In this document: positions 23,579 through 37,000 of the stretch, one piece after another | Layout: every line of letters starts with the position of its first letter | Position numbering within the stretch: the first letter of the stretch is position 1 | NCBI RefSeq assembly: GCF_008831285.2 | Contig: NC_045139.1 | Span: forward strand, 29,429,206 to 29,493,205 | Direction: 5' to 3' | DNA length: 64,000 bases | Source: Nymphaea colorata | Lineage: Eukaryota; Streptophyta; Magnoliopsida; Nymphaeales; Nymphaeaceae | The notes under the pieces: generated by a model | The model's database searches: none | What the model was told of the DNA's origin: nothing | The model's input: the letters and a program-made list of their open reading frames with translations, nothing else | Position numbers and translations under genes: made by a program

Positions 23579-24479
23579 CACTCCTGTCACTTGGAATTGA
23601 CTGCAATTTCGGGATGTGATCATTTTCATGATATTGTTCTTTGAAACTGAATTTTTCAATGAGTTGCCAACCTGAGAGCTTTCTGGTTTCCAATGCGATT
23701 TCTATCAAGATACATAAAATTACTCATCATGGAGTAACTTTGTGAAAGTGTAACTAATGATTTTGAGAATAGACCTAACTGCAAAGAGGGTTGCATTGGG
23801 ACAGCTCCAAACCTAAACATTACTCGAAAAAACCTCATCAATGTGCTCTATTCTGTATGGAAGGTACGTGTGGGCTGATGTGGGCCATTTTTAGACCATC
23901 TCATAAAATTTGTCCTATTTGGACATTAATATCTCCATAATTTTTATTTTATTTATATATAAGTGCCCTTTAAAAGTCTAAAAATTAAAATATTAGTGCC
24001 CTTTAGTATAAAATTTCTAGCTATGGTATGAACTTTATGATGTTATTTTGGTGAAAATTAGCTTAAATCGGAAAAATTGGTCATGTACCGACCATTTCTC
24101 GGTTATCTAACGATCAACATGCGTCAGAACTTCTGCAGGCAAAAAGAAAAAACGTATTTTGTTGTTGAAAGCACAAATAAAATAGTCGATTTCAAGGTTC
24201 CTGGTAGTAACAAATGAATCTGCACTAATGGGACAAGTCAAAACTTATCATGGCCAACCACTGCATTGCAATAGAAAAATAAAAGTTATCAATAAATTGC
24301 AAATTTTCCTAAGCAATGTACGAATCTGCCAATTAGGATTAAGCGGAGGGTGGACATCATCAATTTGGGGATAAAACCCTCACCATTAAAGCGTGTCACT
24401 GCGACAGTTGCCCGTTGCAGAAAAAGCGTGCCAGCGATTCGTATCGGCCCATTTGCCCATATTGGTCCTTGTACGTCAA
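23579..24479 (+). other. PPR 3' region and spacer before NRPD2
   Basis: About 900 bp, AT-rich from 23900 to 24330. No gene, RNA or repeat was recognised. Confidence 0.5.
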
Positions 24480-26011
24480 CCTGGCGAAGGGAGAGGGGGA
24501 GAGAGAGAGACACTCCCTTCTCCCTGACAAGAAGCGGACGAAGAGAAAGAAGTGGAGGAGTGAGGGAGATTTGTAGGGTTCTTCTTGTTCTTCCTCTTGC
24601 TCCCTCCGAACTGGCACAGGCTGATCACGACGTCTCTCCCTCTCTCTCTCTTCTGCACTTCTCCTTTTTGAGTTCATCTCTTTCATTTGCTTCTTTTTTG
24701 GTCTTCTTTTTTTGTCTACGGGGACGTGGCAAGTAAACGAGGGTTTCTTCGCGTAATCTGTTAGGGTTTTTTGATCGGACGATACTTGGTTTCCTAGCGT
24801 GTTTTTGGTATGATAGTGTAGTAGTGTACTTTATTTGGCTTGCCTTCTAGGTACTTCTACAGGTTTTTTCTGTTATTATGCTGACAGGGTCATGATGATC
24901 CTTGCATTTTAGTTATTTGCTGTCGTTGACGCCCATTTTGTTATTTTAAATTGTCTTTCGTATACTCAGCGTGCGTGCTTTGCTTGAACTGCTTTGCAGA
25001 TATATGTACATGTTTTCCGCGTTGAGGTTGAATTTCATGGAAGCTGCGTTTTAGGAACAATCTTCTTATAGTTCGCAGTGCCATTCTTCCCCCCCCACTG
25101 CGGAGTTGTCATCTGTCGATCTTTAGGAAATTTCGTTGGATTGCTAAAACAAAGAAACATGGAGTTCGTGCCTGTGGTTCACAGGAAAATGTGTCGTTCA
25201 GGAATATGATGCTTTTGCTGTGCATGAATCCTTATCTTATTTTGACTTAGGGGAGATTCATGAATGCATGCGGCTTATTTTGGATGTAAAAGCGGCGGGC
25301 TGCTGCCTTTTCTGTGTAAGTGTTGTTACCTTCTTCCTTCAAGTCAATACTTTGAGTATTTGCATGGATGGACATGTATGTATGTGCGGCTGTGGTACGT
25401 CTGCCGCATGAGTTATCTTAAGAATCAAGAAAGAGACCCATTTCATGAAGGATGTATCAGTAACACAAACACATTACGCAGACTCATCAAAAGATAAAAG
25501 TAGATTTCAGTGAAAGTTTTGTTTAAACCACAAAACCGTCCTGGATGTCAAGGGTGCTTGGCCACACAGTCCAGGTAATTATTATGTCTCTAGGACCATG
25601 TCTGTGGGACTATAGAAAACGATACTAATACATGGTCTGGTACACTTTCTCTTTTGTGTTTTCATATTTGACGTTCTGTGACCTGCCTTGTTTCCTTCAG
25701 TGGCGTCGTGCCACATCCCCAAATGACAAACCTGAAAATAAATAGGCATTAATGGCTTCTTTAATTGGTCCAGTATTCATCTATTAAGTGTTCATGGAAA
25801 CTTCAAATTTGTTGATAAGAAAGATGATTAGGACATTTTATTTTCTTACTCATTTTTGTTTTGTCGATTCCTATAGCTATCTCATTGTGAAGTTTTCCAA
25901 AACTGATTTTTCTTTGTCTTCTGCAGATGGATATTTTGCTTCTTGGAATTCCATTTTAAAATTGACTGTACCCTCTTCTTCTGCATTTAGCATCCTTTAA
26001 GGTTTGGAAAT
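24480..26011 (+). promoter_or_regulatory. NRPD2 5' leader with an intron
   Basis: A GA/CT-rich stretch (24490-24660) probably contains the transcription start. A donor at 24732/24733 (GGCAA then GTAAAC) and an acceptor at 25926 (TTCTGCAG) bound a leader intron of about 1.2 kb; a second acceptor at 25990 (GCATTTAG) is also plausible. AGGGTTT/TAGGGTTTT motifs (telo-box type) lie at about 24739 and 24763. The splice sites are inferred from consensus only. Confidence 0.5.
25927..25959 (+). CDS. Possible 10-residue upstream ORF in the NRPD2 leader
   Basis: If the acceptor at 25926 is used, the leader exon begins exactly with ATG and encodes MDILLLGIPF then stop, 52 bp before the main ATG at 26012. 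If the acceptor at 25990 is used, the uORF is removed. Its use and effect are unknown. Confidence 0.3.
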   Translation: MDILLLGIPF

Positions 26012-29000
26012 ATGGGTAGCAAAAAGATGGATATTGACATTGGGCACAAGATAAGTGAAACTGATGATTTGGAAGAAAATCATCAGATGGATGCTGTGGA
26101 AGCATCTGAATGTGGTCTCAAGACAAGTAGTTCTGCTTTATCCAAGTATGACTTAAGTAAAGAGGAGCTGCATAAGTTTTTGAAGGATGCCACAGTGTCT
26201 TTTTTTAATGAATGGGGACTGATAAGTCATCAGCTGAATTCTTTCAACGAATTTGTTGATCATGGGATACACAAGCTTTTTGATTCTCTTGGAGAGTTTC
26301 AGGTCTCTCCAGATTACAATCCATCAAGAAAAACATTTGGTGGTTGGCGGAGTGCAGTGGTGAAGTTTGGCAACGTTAGAATTGACAAGCCTTCTTTCTG
26401 TGATGAACAAGGGAATACTTGGCCTCTCACTCCAAGCCAAGCACGTCTTCAGAACCTTTCATATTCATCCCGTATACATGCTGAGATAAATGTCCAGGCA
26501 AGTTCTTTACTTCCTGTTTATCTTCGTAAGAGCAATCTATTTTTTCCATGGTCATTTGCAAGTTTACGTTGAGTTGTGCTTCTATTGTCAATGCTATATC
26601 TTTTCTCGATAAGACAAGAAAGGATACTCTAAAGTGATGCACTTTGGTTTGCTGTTTGTTTTGGCGTGTCATTCTTTCTCTATGAAATATCTTTTTCTGA
26701 AGAGAAAGGGATGAGGATTTTCCAAGTACCATCCAGCTGCAATTTGCTTATTTCTGAGTTGCAAGTTATCAATCAATCAATTTACAAATGGTGCCTGTGT
26801 TTAAATAGGAGGCATGAACACAATGTTAGATATTTGTCCCTTAAGTTATTGTTTCATATTTACTTAATAGTGACATCTATGGTCTAACCAAAGGTCCTCA
26901 TTAAGTAGTCCAAGAACCAGCCCTTTCCCATTTTTCTAGGAAGAGAGAGGAGATTTATGTTGTCAACATTACACCTTTGACACAAAATATTTCAAATTCT
27001 GCTATTTGATAGCATGTGTGCCAGGGCTATGTCATTCATCACCTTTTCCTTACCATGAAAACTCCTTTGTTTGATTCAGTCACAAGTATCGTTAACGGGC
27101 TTTAAACAACAAGGTTTTTTTTGGGTGTTTTTTGTTGGCAAAGCTGAAAATCTTGGGAAAAATTCCGCAAACTTTTAGAAAGGCAAAACTCTTAAAAATA
27201 AAATAAAATAGAATAAATGAAAAAAAAACAAGAAAACATAAAAAATAACTTGATAAAATGATGTTTTAGTAATGTTAGAAATGAAGATAAATAATTTAAC
27301 ATAAGTTTCAAACTTTAAAATAACAATAACGTAAATATAATGATAAACAAACGCAATAAAAATGCAAAAACTCATTTTTAGTTTTTTTCAAAGAAAAGTA
27401 CGGATTTTCTTGTTTTCATTGTTTTGAACATTTTTGTTGGGTCTTTTTAAAAAAAAAAAGGTTTTCTGCGACTATGATTTGGTTTACTGCCTCTGGGAAA
27501 AATATTCCAACCCAAGCCCAAGGTTCTGATGTCTTAGCAATCTGTATGTACATGTGCCACCAGCCTGATTTGAATCATAAGACATTAGGATGACTTCCTT
27601 TGGCGTCACTTGAAGAGGGTATTGATGTCAGGTTTGCAAATCTTCCAAGTACATGACAAGCAACATATAAGAAAGGCAGGTCAAGAAATTGTCCTCTGTT
27701 GATGCAGCTTATCATCTTATTTGCTATATTGTTACCTTGCAAAACTGAACACTCTCTGTCATTCCCATTGCTTAGGGAATCAGGCTGACAAATGCAAATT
27801 TAACATATGAAAGTATGAAAGCATGAAGATAGTTCATTGCATCATAATTGATTAGTGATTACACAAGTATCTGCTTATAAATTATGGTTTTACATGTAAT
27901 TTCTCAAATAAAAATATTATAGAATTTAATAATAATAATTCCTATGTGTGTTCCACTTATATTTCCCCTGAAAATAATGAGCATATAACTTTATGATGAT
28001 AGATATGTTGATAACACAACGACCAAGTGCTTATATGGTTACTCTGTTTGTAAAAAAGAAGAGGGAAAAGATTGTAGCAGAATGAGAAACTTGAAGAAAA
28101 AGGAGATAGGAAGTTGGTATTGACTTGTTTGGTTCAAGAAAACGAGAAAAGGAACAGCTATCTTGTAGTAAAATGGTGTTGATACTTCAAGCACTTTCTC
28201 TCTATCAACTATCAAGTCATTTGGTTGGACAGGGATTTTACTAGGAGATCATTTGACATATCTTTTCTCTGTAATCATTTTTTGTACCACTTCAAAATTT
28301 TCTTTTCTAGTGACAATGAGAAGTGAATGTTGTTAAATTGAGGTGGAAGAAATCTAATCCAGTGACATGACTTGCTTATGTAAGCATCAGAATGTCTAGG
28401 TGTTATGGACATGTAGACAGTGAGGAAAGTGGTGAAGAAAAATTTTAAATTTACAGGCAGAAGGAAATATGGTGAGAGAGAATGGACAGAACCAATAACA
28501 GGACAGTATTTTATGATGAAAAGGAGGAAAACTTATGTAGTCAAAAGTGCTGGTGGGCCTTGGCATGGGTCTTCAGAAAGGCCTAGGTAGACCAAAAAAA
28601 ATTGAAAAACAAACGCTGTAAGAAATGTGAGCTACAAAAATATGAAGTTAAATTAAACATGTTCCAACACAATAGTTAATGTTAGAGAGGCATAATAGTG
28701 TATGACATCAAATATTACGCATAACAAAAAGTCTCAAATTAAAACATTAAATGCAAAGTTAAGCACTATATATTTAGTATATACATATATAACAACATAG
28801 CACTTTCACAGTATGTCAAATGTTTCAGTATATATACACAAACACACACACACACACAAACAAACAAAACAAACAGCATATAACCATAAAGGGAAAAAAG
28901 GATGATGAAGAAAGAAGTAAAAAAAATTTAGGAGAAGAAGAACGAAGGCAGGAGATTAAGGAGGAAATAATAGAAGGAAAAAAAAAAGAATTAGGGGGCA

Positions 29001-31011
29001 AAAAGCAGGAGGGAAGTAAAGACAGCAGGAGCAGTAGATGAAAAGAAAGAAAGGAAAAAACGAAGCAGGAGGAGGAGGAAGAAAGAAAGTAGGGAGGAAA
29101 AAGAAAAGAAAAAAGATCTACCTGGTGGCAGAAGAGTAGCGACAGCGGCTAAGCATCAGTGAGGGGAGATGGAGGGCCAGAAGTGTGCACGCAGAGAGAG
29201 AGAGAGAGAGAGAGTTTTTTTTTTTCTTTTTTTCTTTTTCTTTTCTTTGTTTAACTGTGAACCCATGCTGATGAGGATGGCTCCTGTTTGCTTCTTCTTT
29301 GCCTTCCCCAAGAAGTTTAGCACTTTAATTCTTTTTTCTTTTGCATTCCATTGCTTTTGTTTGAAGCTTTGTGATTCCATTCTTAGAGATGTAAATGGTT
29401 CGGAATCGGGTCATGTTCAGTCTTTATCTGAGTTTGACTTAATTGAATCTTATGTAATTGGGTTCAGATGTGCATTGGAATTTGAACCCTATCTTTTCAA
29501 AAATGAATTCAGATCCCACTTGCATAAGACCCATCATTTATATAATTGGTCAGATCTTTATCTAATCCTAGTTAGATATTGAATTTAGTGATGAAACTAC
29601 ATAGTACCTACCGAGCCCGAATTTATTTATAATAAATCTGCATTTTCTCGCCGTATCTGACTAAACAAATTTAAGCATATCAATAATCAGATATATCCAT
29701 TTCATTTATCTTTACGCATGCTCACTCTTTTTCTGTTTCATCTGCAAAAATGGGACATCAAGGAGTTTTGCTTTCGAGCCATGGATATCTTGTCTCACCA
29801 ATAATTTGCATTTTGTATTTTTCTTTTGCAAGGTTTTGACCATGGGTAATTTTTTATTCCTTTTACAGTGAATATGCCAGCATATTCCCTCGATGTCTTT
29901 TTGAAGAAAAATTTTTCAGTTATTGAAAAGTTTTAATTTGTGAATCAAAACAAATCAGCTTCAAAGTGACATCCTTTTCACTAATTAGGGAGTAATCAAT
30001 GACAAAATTTATGCACTTCAACATACTAATGGCAATCTCTCTCTCTCTCTCTCTCTCTATTTATACGTACACACATACACATGTACTCTATTCTGAACCT
30101 TTAGATGTCTTCACCGATATTTTGTAATCAAAAGAAGTATATGTTTAGTTAAATAAGAGTTATTTTCTAAGTCATATTGGAACTAGTAGATCTTTTATGG
30201 CAGAGAAGCATAATCAAACAAGAGCTGTCCATCTTAGAGATGGATGGTTGGCAGGTCACCTACTTGGATCCTAAAAGCTGTTTCTGGGCCTTGCCAAAAA
30301 AAGGAGGGTCGGGGTAGGTGATTTAAGTTTGATTGCCTATTAGGAAGGCCTGTGGTGTCTAGGTTCAACAGACAACCTCTCTCTCTCTCTCTCTCTCTCT
30401 TTCTCTGATACATATGTATATCAGAAAATCATATTTAAGCAGTTTTCAAATTTTCATTATCTGCTTTATTTGTGGGTAAAGATGCAAACCAATTTGACCC
30501 TAGACATCAGAAAAAGAGAAACAGCTTGTCTTATCTATTGATTCTGGCAAGACAAGTTGGTTCTATTGTTTATCAGTTGAACCAACTTGTCTTGCCAGAA
30601 TCGTCCTATTTTCCAGCCATACTTTTATATGTTGTTTTTTCTGTCAAAATTGCCAAGTTATGTGCATACTTTTATTTGTAGTATTTTTAAAAATTACAAT
30701 ATAGATTATAGAGTAGTATCTGGACTCAATAGAATTATTCTCAAGCCATTTGCATGTGTGAAATGTTACATTCACAAATTTTCATTTAATTTAGAACATT
30801 TAAGTAAACTTGTGAATTCCATGCGAAAAAGTTCTGAGAAAAAACAGTGCAAGGTGTACCCAAAATTAAGGGCCAAAGCGTGGCGTAGATGAAAATTTCC
30901 TTTCCTGGTGGGAGAAGGGGACGTAGCAGTAGCAGCAATGCATTCAAAGATGCATCCATTATTGCAATCTGGATGAATGGCACCAATATGTGTGTGTGCG
31001 TGCGTGTGCGC

Positions 31012-31070
<59 letters not shown>

Positions 31071-34000
31071 CTAAATACGTGGAGGAAAATATAAACACAT
31101 AGCTGATAGGAACAAGCGTGATATTTATTTTGTTATCGAAGATTCATTTACCATGACAATGCATAAGAAGTTACTAAAAAAAATATAAGGATAAATAAGT
31201 AAGTTGCAGATAAGAGGGTTCATAAGAGAAAGGAAATAACAAAATAAAGGATGTGCATTTCTGAGTACGAATTATCTGAAATAAACCGAGGAAAGGAATG
31301 GAGAGAAGAGAAACACTTTGGCTTGGTTTGGGAATGCTGCCTGTTGAAAATGTGTTACCCTTACCAACACGAGATGGAAATGGTTCTTAGATTTTCATCA
31401 ATGGTACTCTGGCTTTGAAGGGAAGTCCTCCACCTATTCTATTTAAAAAGTAACAAACAAGTTGCTAATGTATGATAGCGAAATAATATGCAAAGCCAAA
31501 AAATTGTAAATAGAAAGGGTTAATTGTCATTGAAGTCTGGAAATTCAATTTCGTCTGCGAACTGTAATGAAGAATTTGTCTGTGTTTTTTAATTTTTCTT
31601 TTTTTCTTGCTATTCTGATGTACAATTGTTTTTTCATGTATTTGTAATAGGTTTTTGAAGATGTGAAGAAAAATGAAAAATTTAAAACTGGAAAAGAACC
31701 ATACAGGAATGCAGTCACTGAGAAGACATGTGATGTGCTGATTGGCCGCGTTCCTGTGATGGTAAAATCAAGTCTTTGCTGCCTTGAAAAAGAAGATTGT
31801 GATTTTGACCTTGGAGGTTATTTTATCATCAAAGGTTCAGAAAAGGTTAGTCTTATATATCCAAATTACTGCTGAGTCACTCAGTGTGTGATGAAAAATG
31901 TCGCTTGGTCATTCAGTAAATGATGAGAACATGAGTTTGTGTTGCTATTTCCTTTTATCCAAATATGGAGAACTAGTGTGTCTTGTTGGAGATCATGTAG
32001 CTATAATTTGTTCTAGATGTTGGTACGATGCTCAGGAACAATAACGTGACATATTAGCTATAGTTGTCCATCTAACCCTGATTAAGTTTGGACAAAGCAT
32101 GAATTGGAGTAGAGAAGCCCATAGGGTGACAGAGAAGCTGTATGATAAGTCTGTAATTCATAGTTCAAATGCATGAAGTATGTTAGGATTGGTAGGCTTG
32201 GATATACAATTTGTCACCCCAATGCTGAACAAGGTCATTTTGTTTCCCACAATGGAAAAGGGCCCTTTCTCGTGCACACGTATATGTTTTTGGATAATGT
32301 TCTGGTTGAGCTGTGCATAACTGCATCTTTTGTATTCACTGAACAAAAGAAGGTGTCTGCCACCTTTATTGTCAGTTAAGACTTAAGACAAATGGTTCTG
32401 AGTAAAATTAAAATTATCTACAGATATAAACCTCCATCAGTACCTTGCTTGAAGGTGTTTGAATTTTGTAGCCAACAGCATTGATCTTGAAAAAAATGCT
32501 GAATCTGCCTTTTACAACTTTAATGGTGCTCTGACAATTTGCTCGAACATCTCATGAGATTCTCATTCATGAAGCATACTTATGGACACGCAGGTTCTTG
32601 ACTGCTGCTAATACAAGTTGATCAGGTAGAAGACCCAATTCGTACATATGACAGCATCTTACCCTTACCTTGTCAATGGGAACATTTTGGCTTGTATAAA
32701 TGCCTATGACCCATACTGCTGTACGATTTGTAGTCCTATCACATGGATGCTTTGTTAGAGATAGGACATGACTGCTTCGGAAGGATTCTATTGAAATATT
32801 AATTGTAAGAGTATGAAAATGGGGTTGAGATTACAAAATAGGTATAAAACAACTTAGTGTGTACGATTTCTAGTTTAATGTTTAAAAGAAGCATTTAACA
32901 GTGCTTATTTTTGCACATAGCGTAGCACCCTATCTAATATATGTGATACACATTGGTGTGAACTGTGAAGTGGCAATCTCAATGGGATGGATCTAGCAAG
33001 TTTGTGAAACCATTTTGCAGCCGAAAGAGTTTCAATTTAAAATGGTATGGTGGTTGTCAACAACAATTGCTGCCACCAAGAGGTATTGAAGTAATGTTAT
33101 ACTAGACACACCATGGCTCAATTGAGTCGTTCTTCCTTTCCCATTTTCATAGTTCTGTAAGACGGCTTCAATAATTAGTCATATTTTGCTATGGTTTGCA
33201 TGTGCATGCAAATGAGCATATGTGAATGTGTATTGTGCATATGGAAGAACATTTTAGAGTTTCTGTCATGTGTACTCTAAATTTTCTTTTTCTTGTTAAT
33301 TCTTAAAAGTAATAGGTGAGATTTCTCATTTTTCATCTTAGTATATGCCTACATGATCATTCTTGCATACACAGTTAGGCACACTTAGTTCTCATTTTCT
33401 CTTTCGTCTGTTGATGGGAATACGTGATTCCTTACTTATGTCTGGTGTATGTAGACCTTCATTGCACAGGAAAGAAGATGCTTAAGGAGGCTGTGGGTTT
33501 CAGATAAGCCAACTTGGATGATATCTTACATTCCAGATGAGATAAAAAGGAGAAGAATCTACATAAAACTTTTAGGGACATCAAAAGGAGCTTTAGCTGA
33601 AGTAAAAATCATAAATGTAATCTTCCTATATGCTGCAGTTCCTGTCTGGATCATGTTTTTTGCGCTTGGTGCTACATCAGATAAGGAAATTGTCGACATG
33701 CTTGACCTTGATACCAGTGATGGTAGTTTCTCAAATATAATTCTTTCAGCAATTTACGATGCTGATGAGAAATGTGAAGACTTTCGTCGGAGCGGGAGGG
33801 CTATGGATTATATCAATGGTCTAATAAGAAAATCAAAATTTCCTCCAAGTGAATCAATGGATGAGTGTATCGACCTTTATTTATTTCCAGCTCTTCAGAG
33901 CCGTCGTATGAAAGCTCTTTTTCTAGGATACATGGTCAAATGCTTGCTATTGTCATATTTTGGACAAAGAAAAATTGACAATAAGGATGACTTTAGAAAT

Positions 34001-37000
34001 AAAAGGCTAGAATTGGCAGGTGAATTGCTTGAGCGGGAGTTATTGCTGCATGTGAGGAATGCTGGAAGGCGCATGATCAGGGCTCTGCAAAGAGATTTGT
34101 CTAAAGATCTGAAGTCAATTGATAATTACTTTGATGCTTCAATAGTGACAAATGGCCTACATAGAGCTTTCTCAACTGGAGGTTGGTCACATTCATATAA
34201 AAGAAATGAAAGATGTTCTGGTGTCGTAGCGACCCTTCGAAGAACCAACCCTCTGCAAACAGTGTCAGATATGAGGAAAAGCCGCTTGCAAGTTCAATAT
34301 ACAGGAAAAATTGGTGATGCGAGATACCCGTAAGTGTGCATTAGTAGTTTGATTATCCTATTAACAAAATGGTTCACTTGTGCAATTGTAACTTTTCTTT
34401 GTTTGCTTATTAGTTATATCATTCTGTGACCCATATCCTCCAATTAGTCTATTTATCATGACAGAGTAAGAACTAAAGACTGCAGTTGTTTTGTTTCATA
34501 ATATTTTTTGTTTAAATTCTCTTTAGGAAGGCCTAATTTGCGCTGATCCAAGTAAATGGCTTCAAGTTTCTGAATTTCCTATTGTGGGTCACATTCCTTG
34601 TCAATTTCCAACTGCAAACATGAGGTTATTGTCTCAGTCTATCATATATAGGAAGATATTTTTGAACTGCTTATTGAAGTAAGAAGAGAGTCATGCAAGC
34701 CTAATATATGTTAACTGTCATTTACTTAAACATAATTGGGATTTACTTGGGTGAGTTATTCTGGCTCTCTAAGAACGAGGGATCTTCAGTTAGTGGATTG
34801 ACCCTCTCTGGTCTCAGCCAGCTAGGGTGGAAGGGCTGTGAATCTCTCTATTTGGGTACAATGAACCATGGCACCACCTTTACAAGGTGCTTTCTTATGT
34901 CATTCCCTGGCCTCCTTGTGAGATGTGTGGTTAGAAAAGGTAAAACTAAATCAAGGTTTCAGAAATGGAAGAACCTTTTGTGGATTCGTGTTCACTCAAT
35001 TGTCATTGACTTTGTCATCTACTATGCTAGGTTAATGCTTCTTCACATGGGTTAGCTACAGTAGCAATGTCCATTTTGATCGATAGTGGGGCAATATTCT
35101 GGACCTGACTGAAGATTTTTTTCATCTTCAATAGTGTCATCTCTTATTATCACTGGATGAGTACTTGCTTATTGTGCTTCACATGGATAAGCACTCACGG
35201 CAATGAGATATGATTTGATTAATTGCCTTCATGGATATTGTTTGCTGAAGGATGCTGTTGATATTGCAGATGAGAAGAAAAAGAAAGTGTTGGTGTTCGT
35301 GCATGTGTTTTGCAACTCTTTCCAAATTCTAGGAAACCAGGCATTCTGTTGACAACTATATGGTTGATTTTGTGTTTATGTTTTTGGACGGCTTACCCTG
35401 TCCTCAGACCTTTTAGCTCTGATTCTGTCTGTCTGTGAGTCTGTATCTGCTGTTTGTTTTCATTTTCTTCCTGAATCTCTGCAGATATACTGACGTATAT
35501 TGACAAGTTCAATAACAATAAACTTGTGTATCACTGTGATGGTTTACTTTTAAGATAGTAAGAGTTTATGAGCTCTCTTTCTTGTTGCTTCTTGTTTTAA
35601 ATGTTTTCCCTAATAATGCAGAAATCCTTCATACTGGGGCAAAGTATGCTTTTTGTCCACACCTGACGGAGAAAATTGTGGCCTTGTGAAGAATTTGGCT
35701 GTCACAGGTCTTGTCAGCACTAGTTTGTTAGATGTACCTTTGGACAAACTTGTTGATTGTGGAATGGAGGATATTGATGACAGTTCTCTATCTTCATTGC
35801 ATGGAAGATTCAAGATTTTCTTGAATGGGGAGTGGGTGGGGCTTTGTGAAGATTCTATTACCTTTGTTAGCAATCTGAAGAACTTGCGCCGAAGTTTGAT
35901 AATCAACCCTCAGGTTTATGTACTACAACACTTAACTCCTGCAATTTCTTTTTATCAGTATGACATATATGACCACATCATCGTTTTTTTAATTTTCAAT
36001 ATGTATAAATCACATCAAATTGGTGAAGTCCATATGCTCCAAACTTTGGGCAATATAGATGAAGCAGCGATCAGGAAGCCAAAATTCGGAGATTGGTCCT
36101 GATCTCAATGCTTTTGGCCTTCTCCTCTGTGATTGGACAGTTTGTTTCGGGATCAACTGAACCTTATTCATAAAGAACAGAAATATTCTGGTAGCAAAAG
36201 ATATTAGAACGTAGTAATTTGAGATGTTTTGCAGTTACCAGGTGCTAATTTTTTGTTAAAGCAAGCATAAGCTAACATGTATTGTCATGTCCAATATTAT
36301 CTTAAATAAATGCTAGAATGATTGTCTCCATCCTTTGTTCGCATGAAGATAACCTGAGGTTTTAATTTAACCATGATGAACGAGTTTTTCTTGTTATGTT
36401 CCATTGGCAAACATTTGTAACATCTCCAACCTAACGGTTATCATGTTGGCCTATTCAGGTGGAGATTAAAAGAGATGAGCAACTGATGGAAATACGCATC
36501 TTCTCAGATCCTGGCAGAATTATGCGGCCCCTTCTAATTGTGGAGAATAATGAACTGGCTGTGTCTAAGGAGAAGATAGAGAAATTCAGAAGCAAAAACT
36601 ATTCATTTAGTTGTCTTCTAGAGGAGAAAATGATAGAATTCATCGGTGTCGAAGAAGAAGAGGATTGTCGTACTGCATGGGGATTTGCATATCTGTTGGA
36701 TCATAAGGGCCAACCTGCACACTATACCCATTGCGAGCTTGACCTATCTTTCTTGTTGGCCTTAAGTTGTGGAATTATTCCATTTGCAAACCACAATTTT
36801 GCTAGGCGTGTTCTTTATCAATCTGAGAAACATTCCCAGCAAGCCATAGGTTTTTGGACAACAAACCCCAATGTCAGGGTTGATACTCTTTCTCACCAGC
36901 TTTACTATCCCCAGAAACCTCTTTTTAGGACTATGATTTCTGATTGCATAGGAAAATCTGAACACTTCAATGGGCAGAATGCTATTGTGGCTGTTAATGT

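Larger units (their letters stand above)
29190..31070. repeat. Unnamed dispersed repeat, copy 2, in NRPD2 intron 1
   Basis: Blocks match copy 1 (13330-15770): CTTTGCCTTCCCCAAGAAG with TTTTGCATTCCA (29298-29350), ATATTTTGTAATCAA with AATAAGAGTTAT and AATCAAACAAGA (30118-30222), CACCTACTT with CTAAAAGCTG (30258-30282), TATCTGGACTCAA with ATAGAATTATTCTCAA (30718-30746) and GATGAAAATTTCC with TGGATGAATGG (30888-30980) before a GA run. GA or CT runs lie at 29190-29213, 30036-30058, 30376-30404 and 31014-31067. An AATCCGAAT-like degenerate stretch lies at 29395-29720. Family unknown. Confidence 0.5.

Noticed and set aside
24350-24736. 128-aa frame in the NRPD2 leader
   Set aside because: It is built from GA/CT-rich leader sequence (Arg-Glu and Ser-Leu strings), crosses the presumed splice donor and resembles nothing.
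28820-29041. 73-aa Lys/Glu-rich frame in NRPD2 intron 1
   Set aside because: It is the translation of a purine-rich tract.
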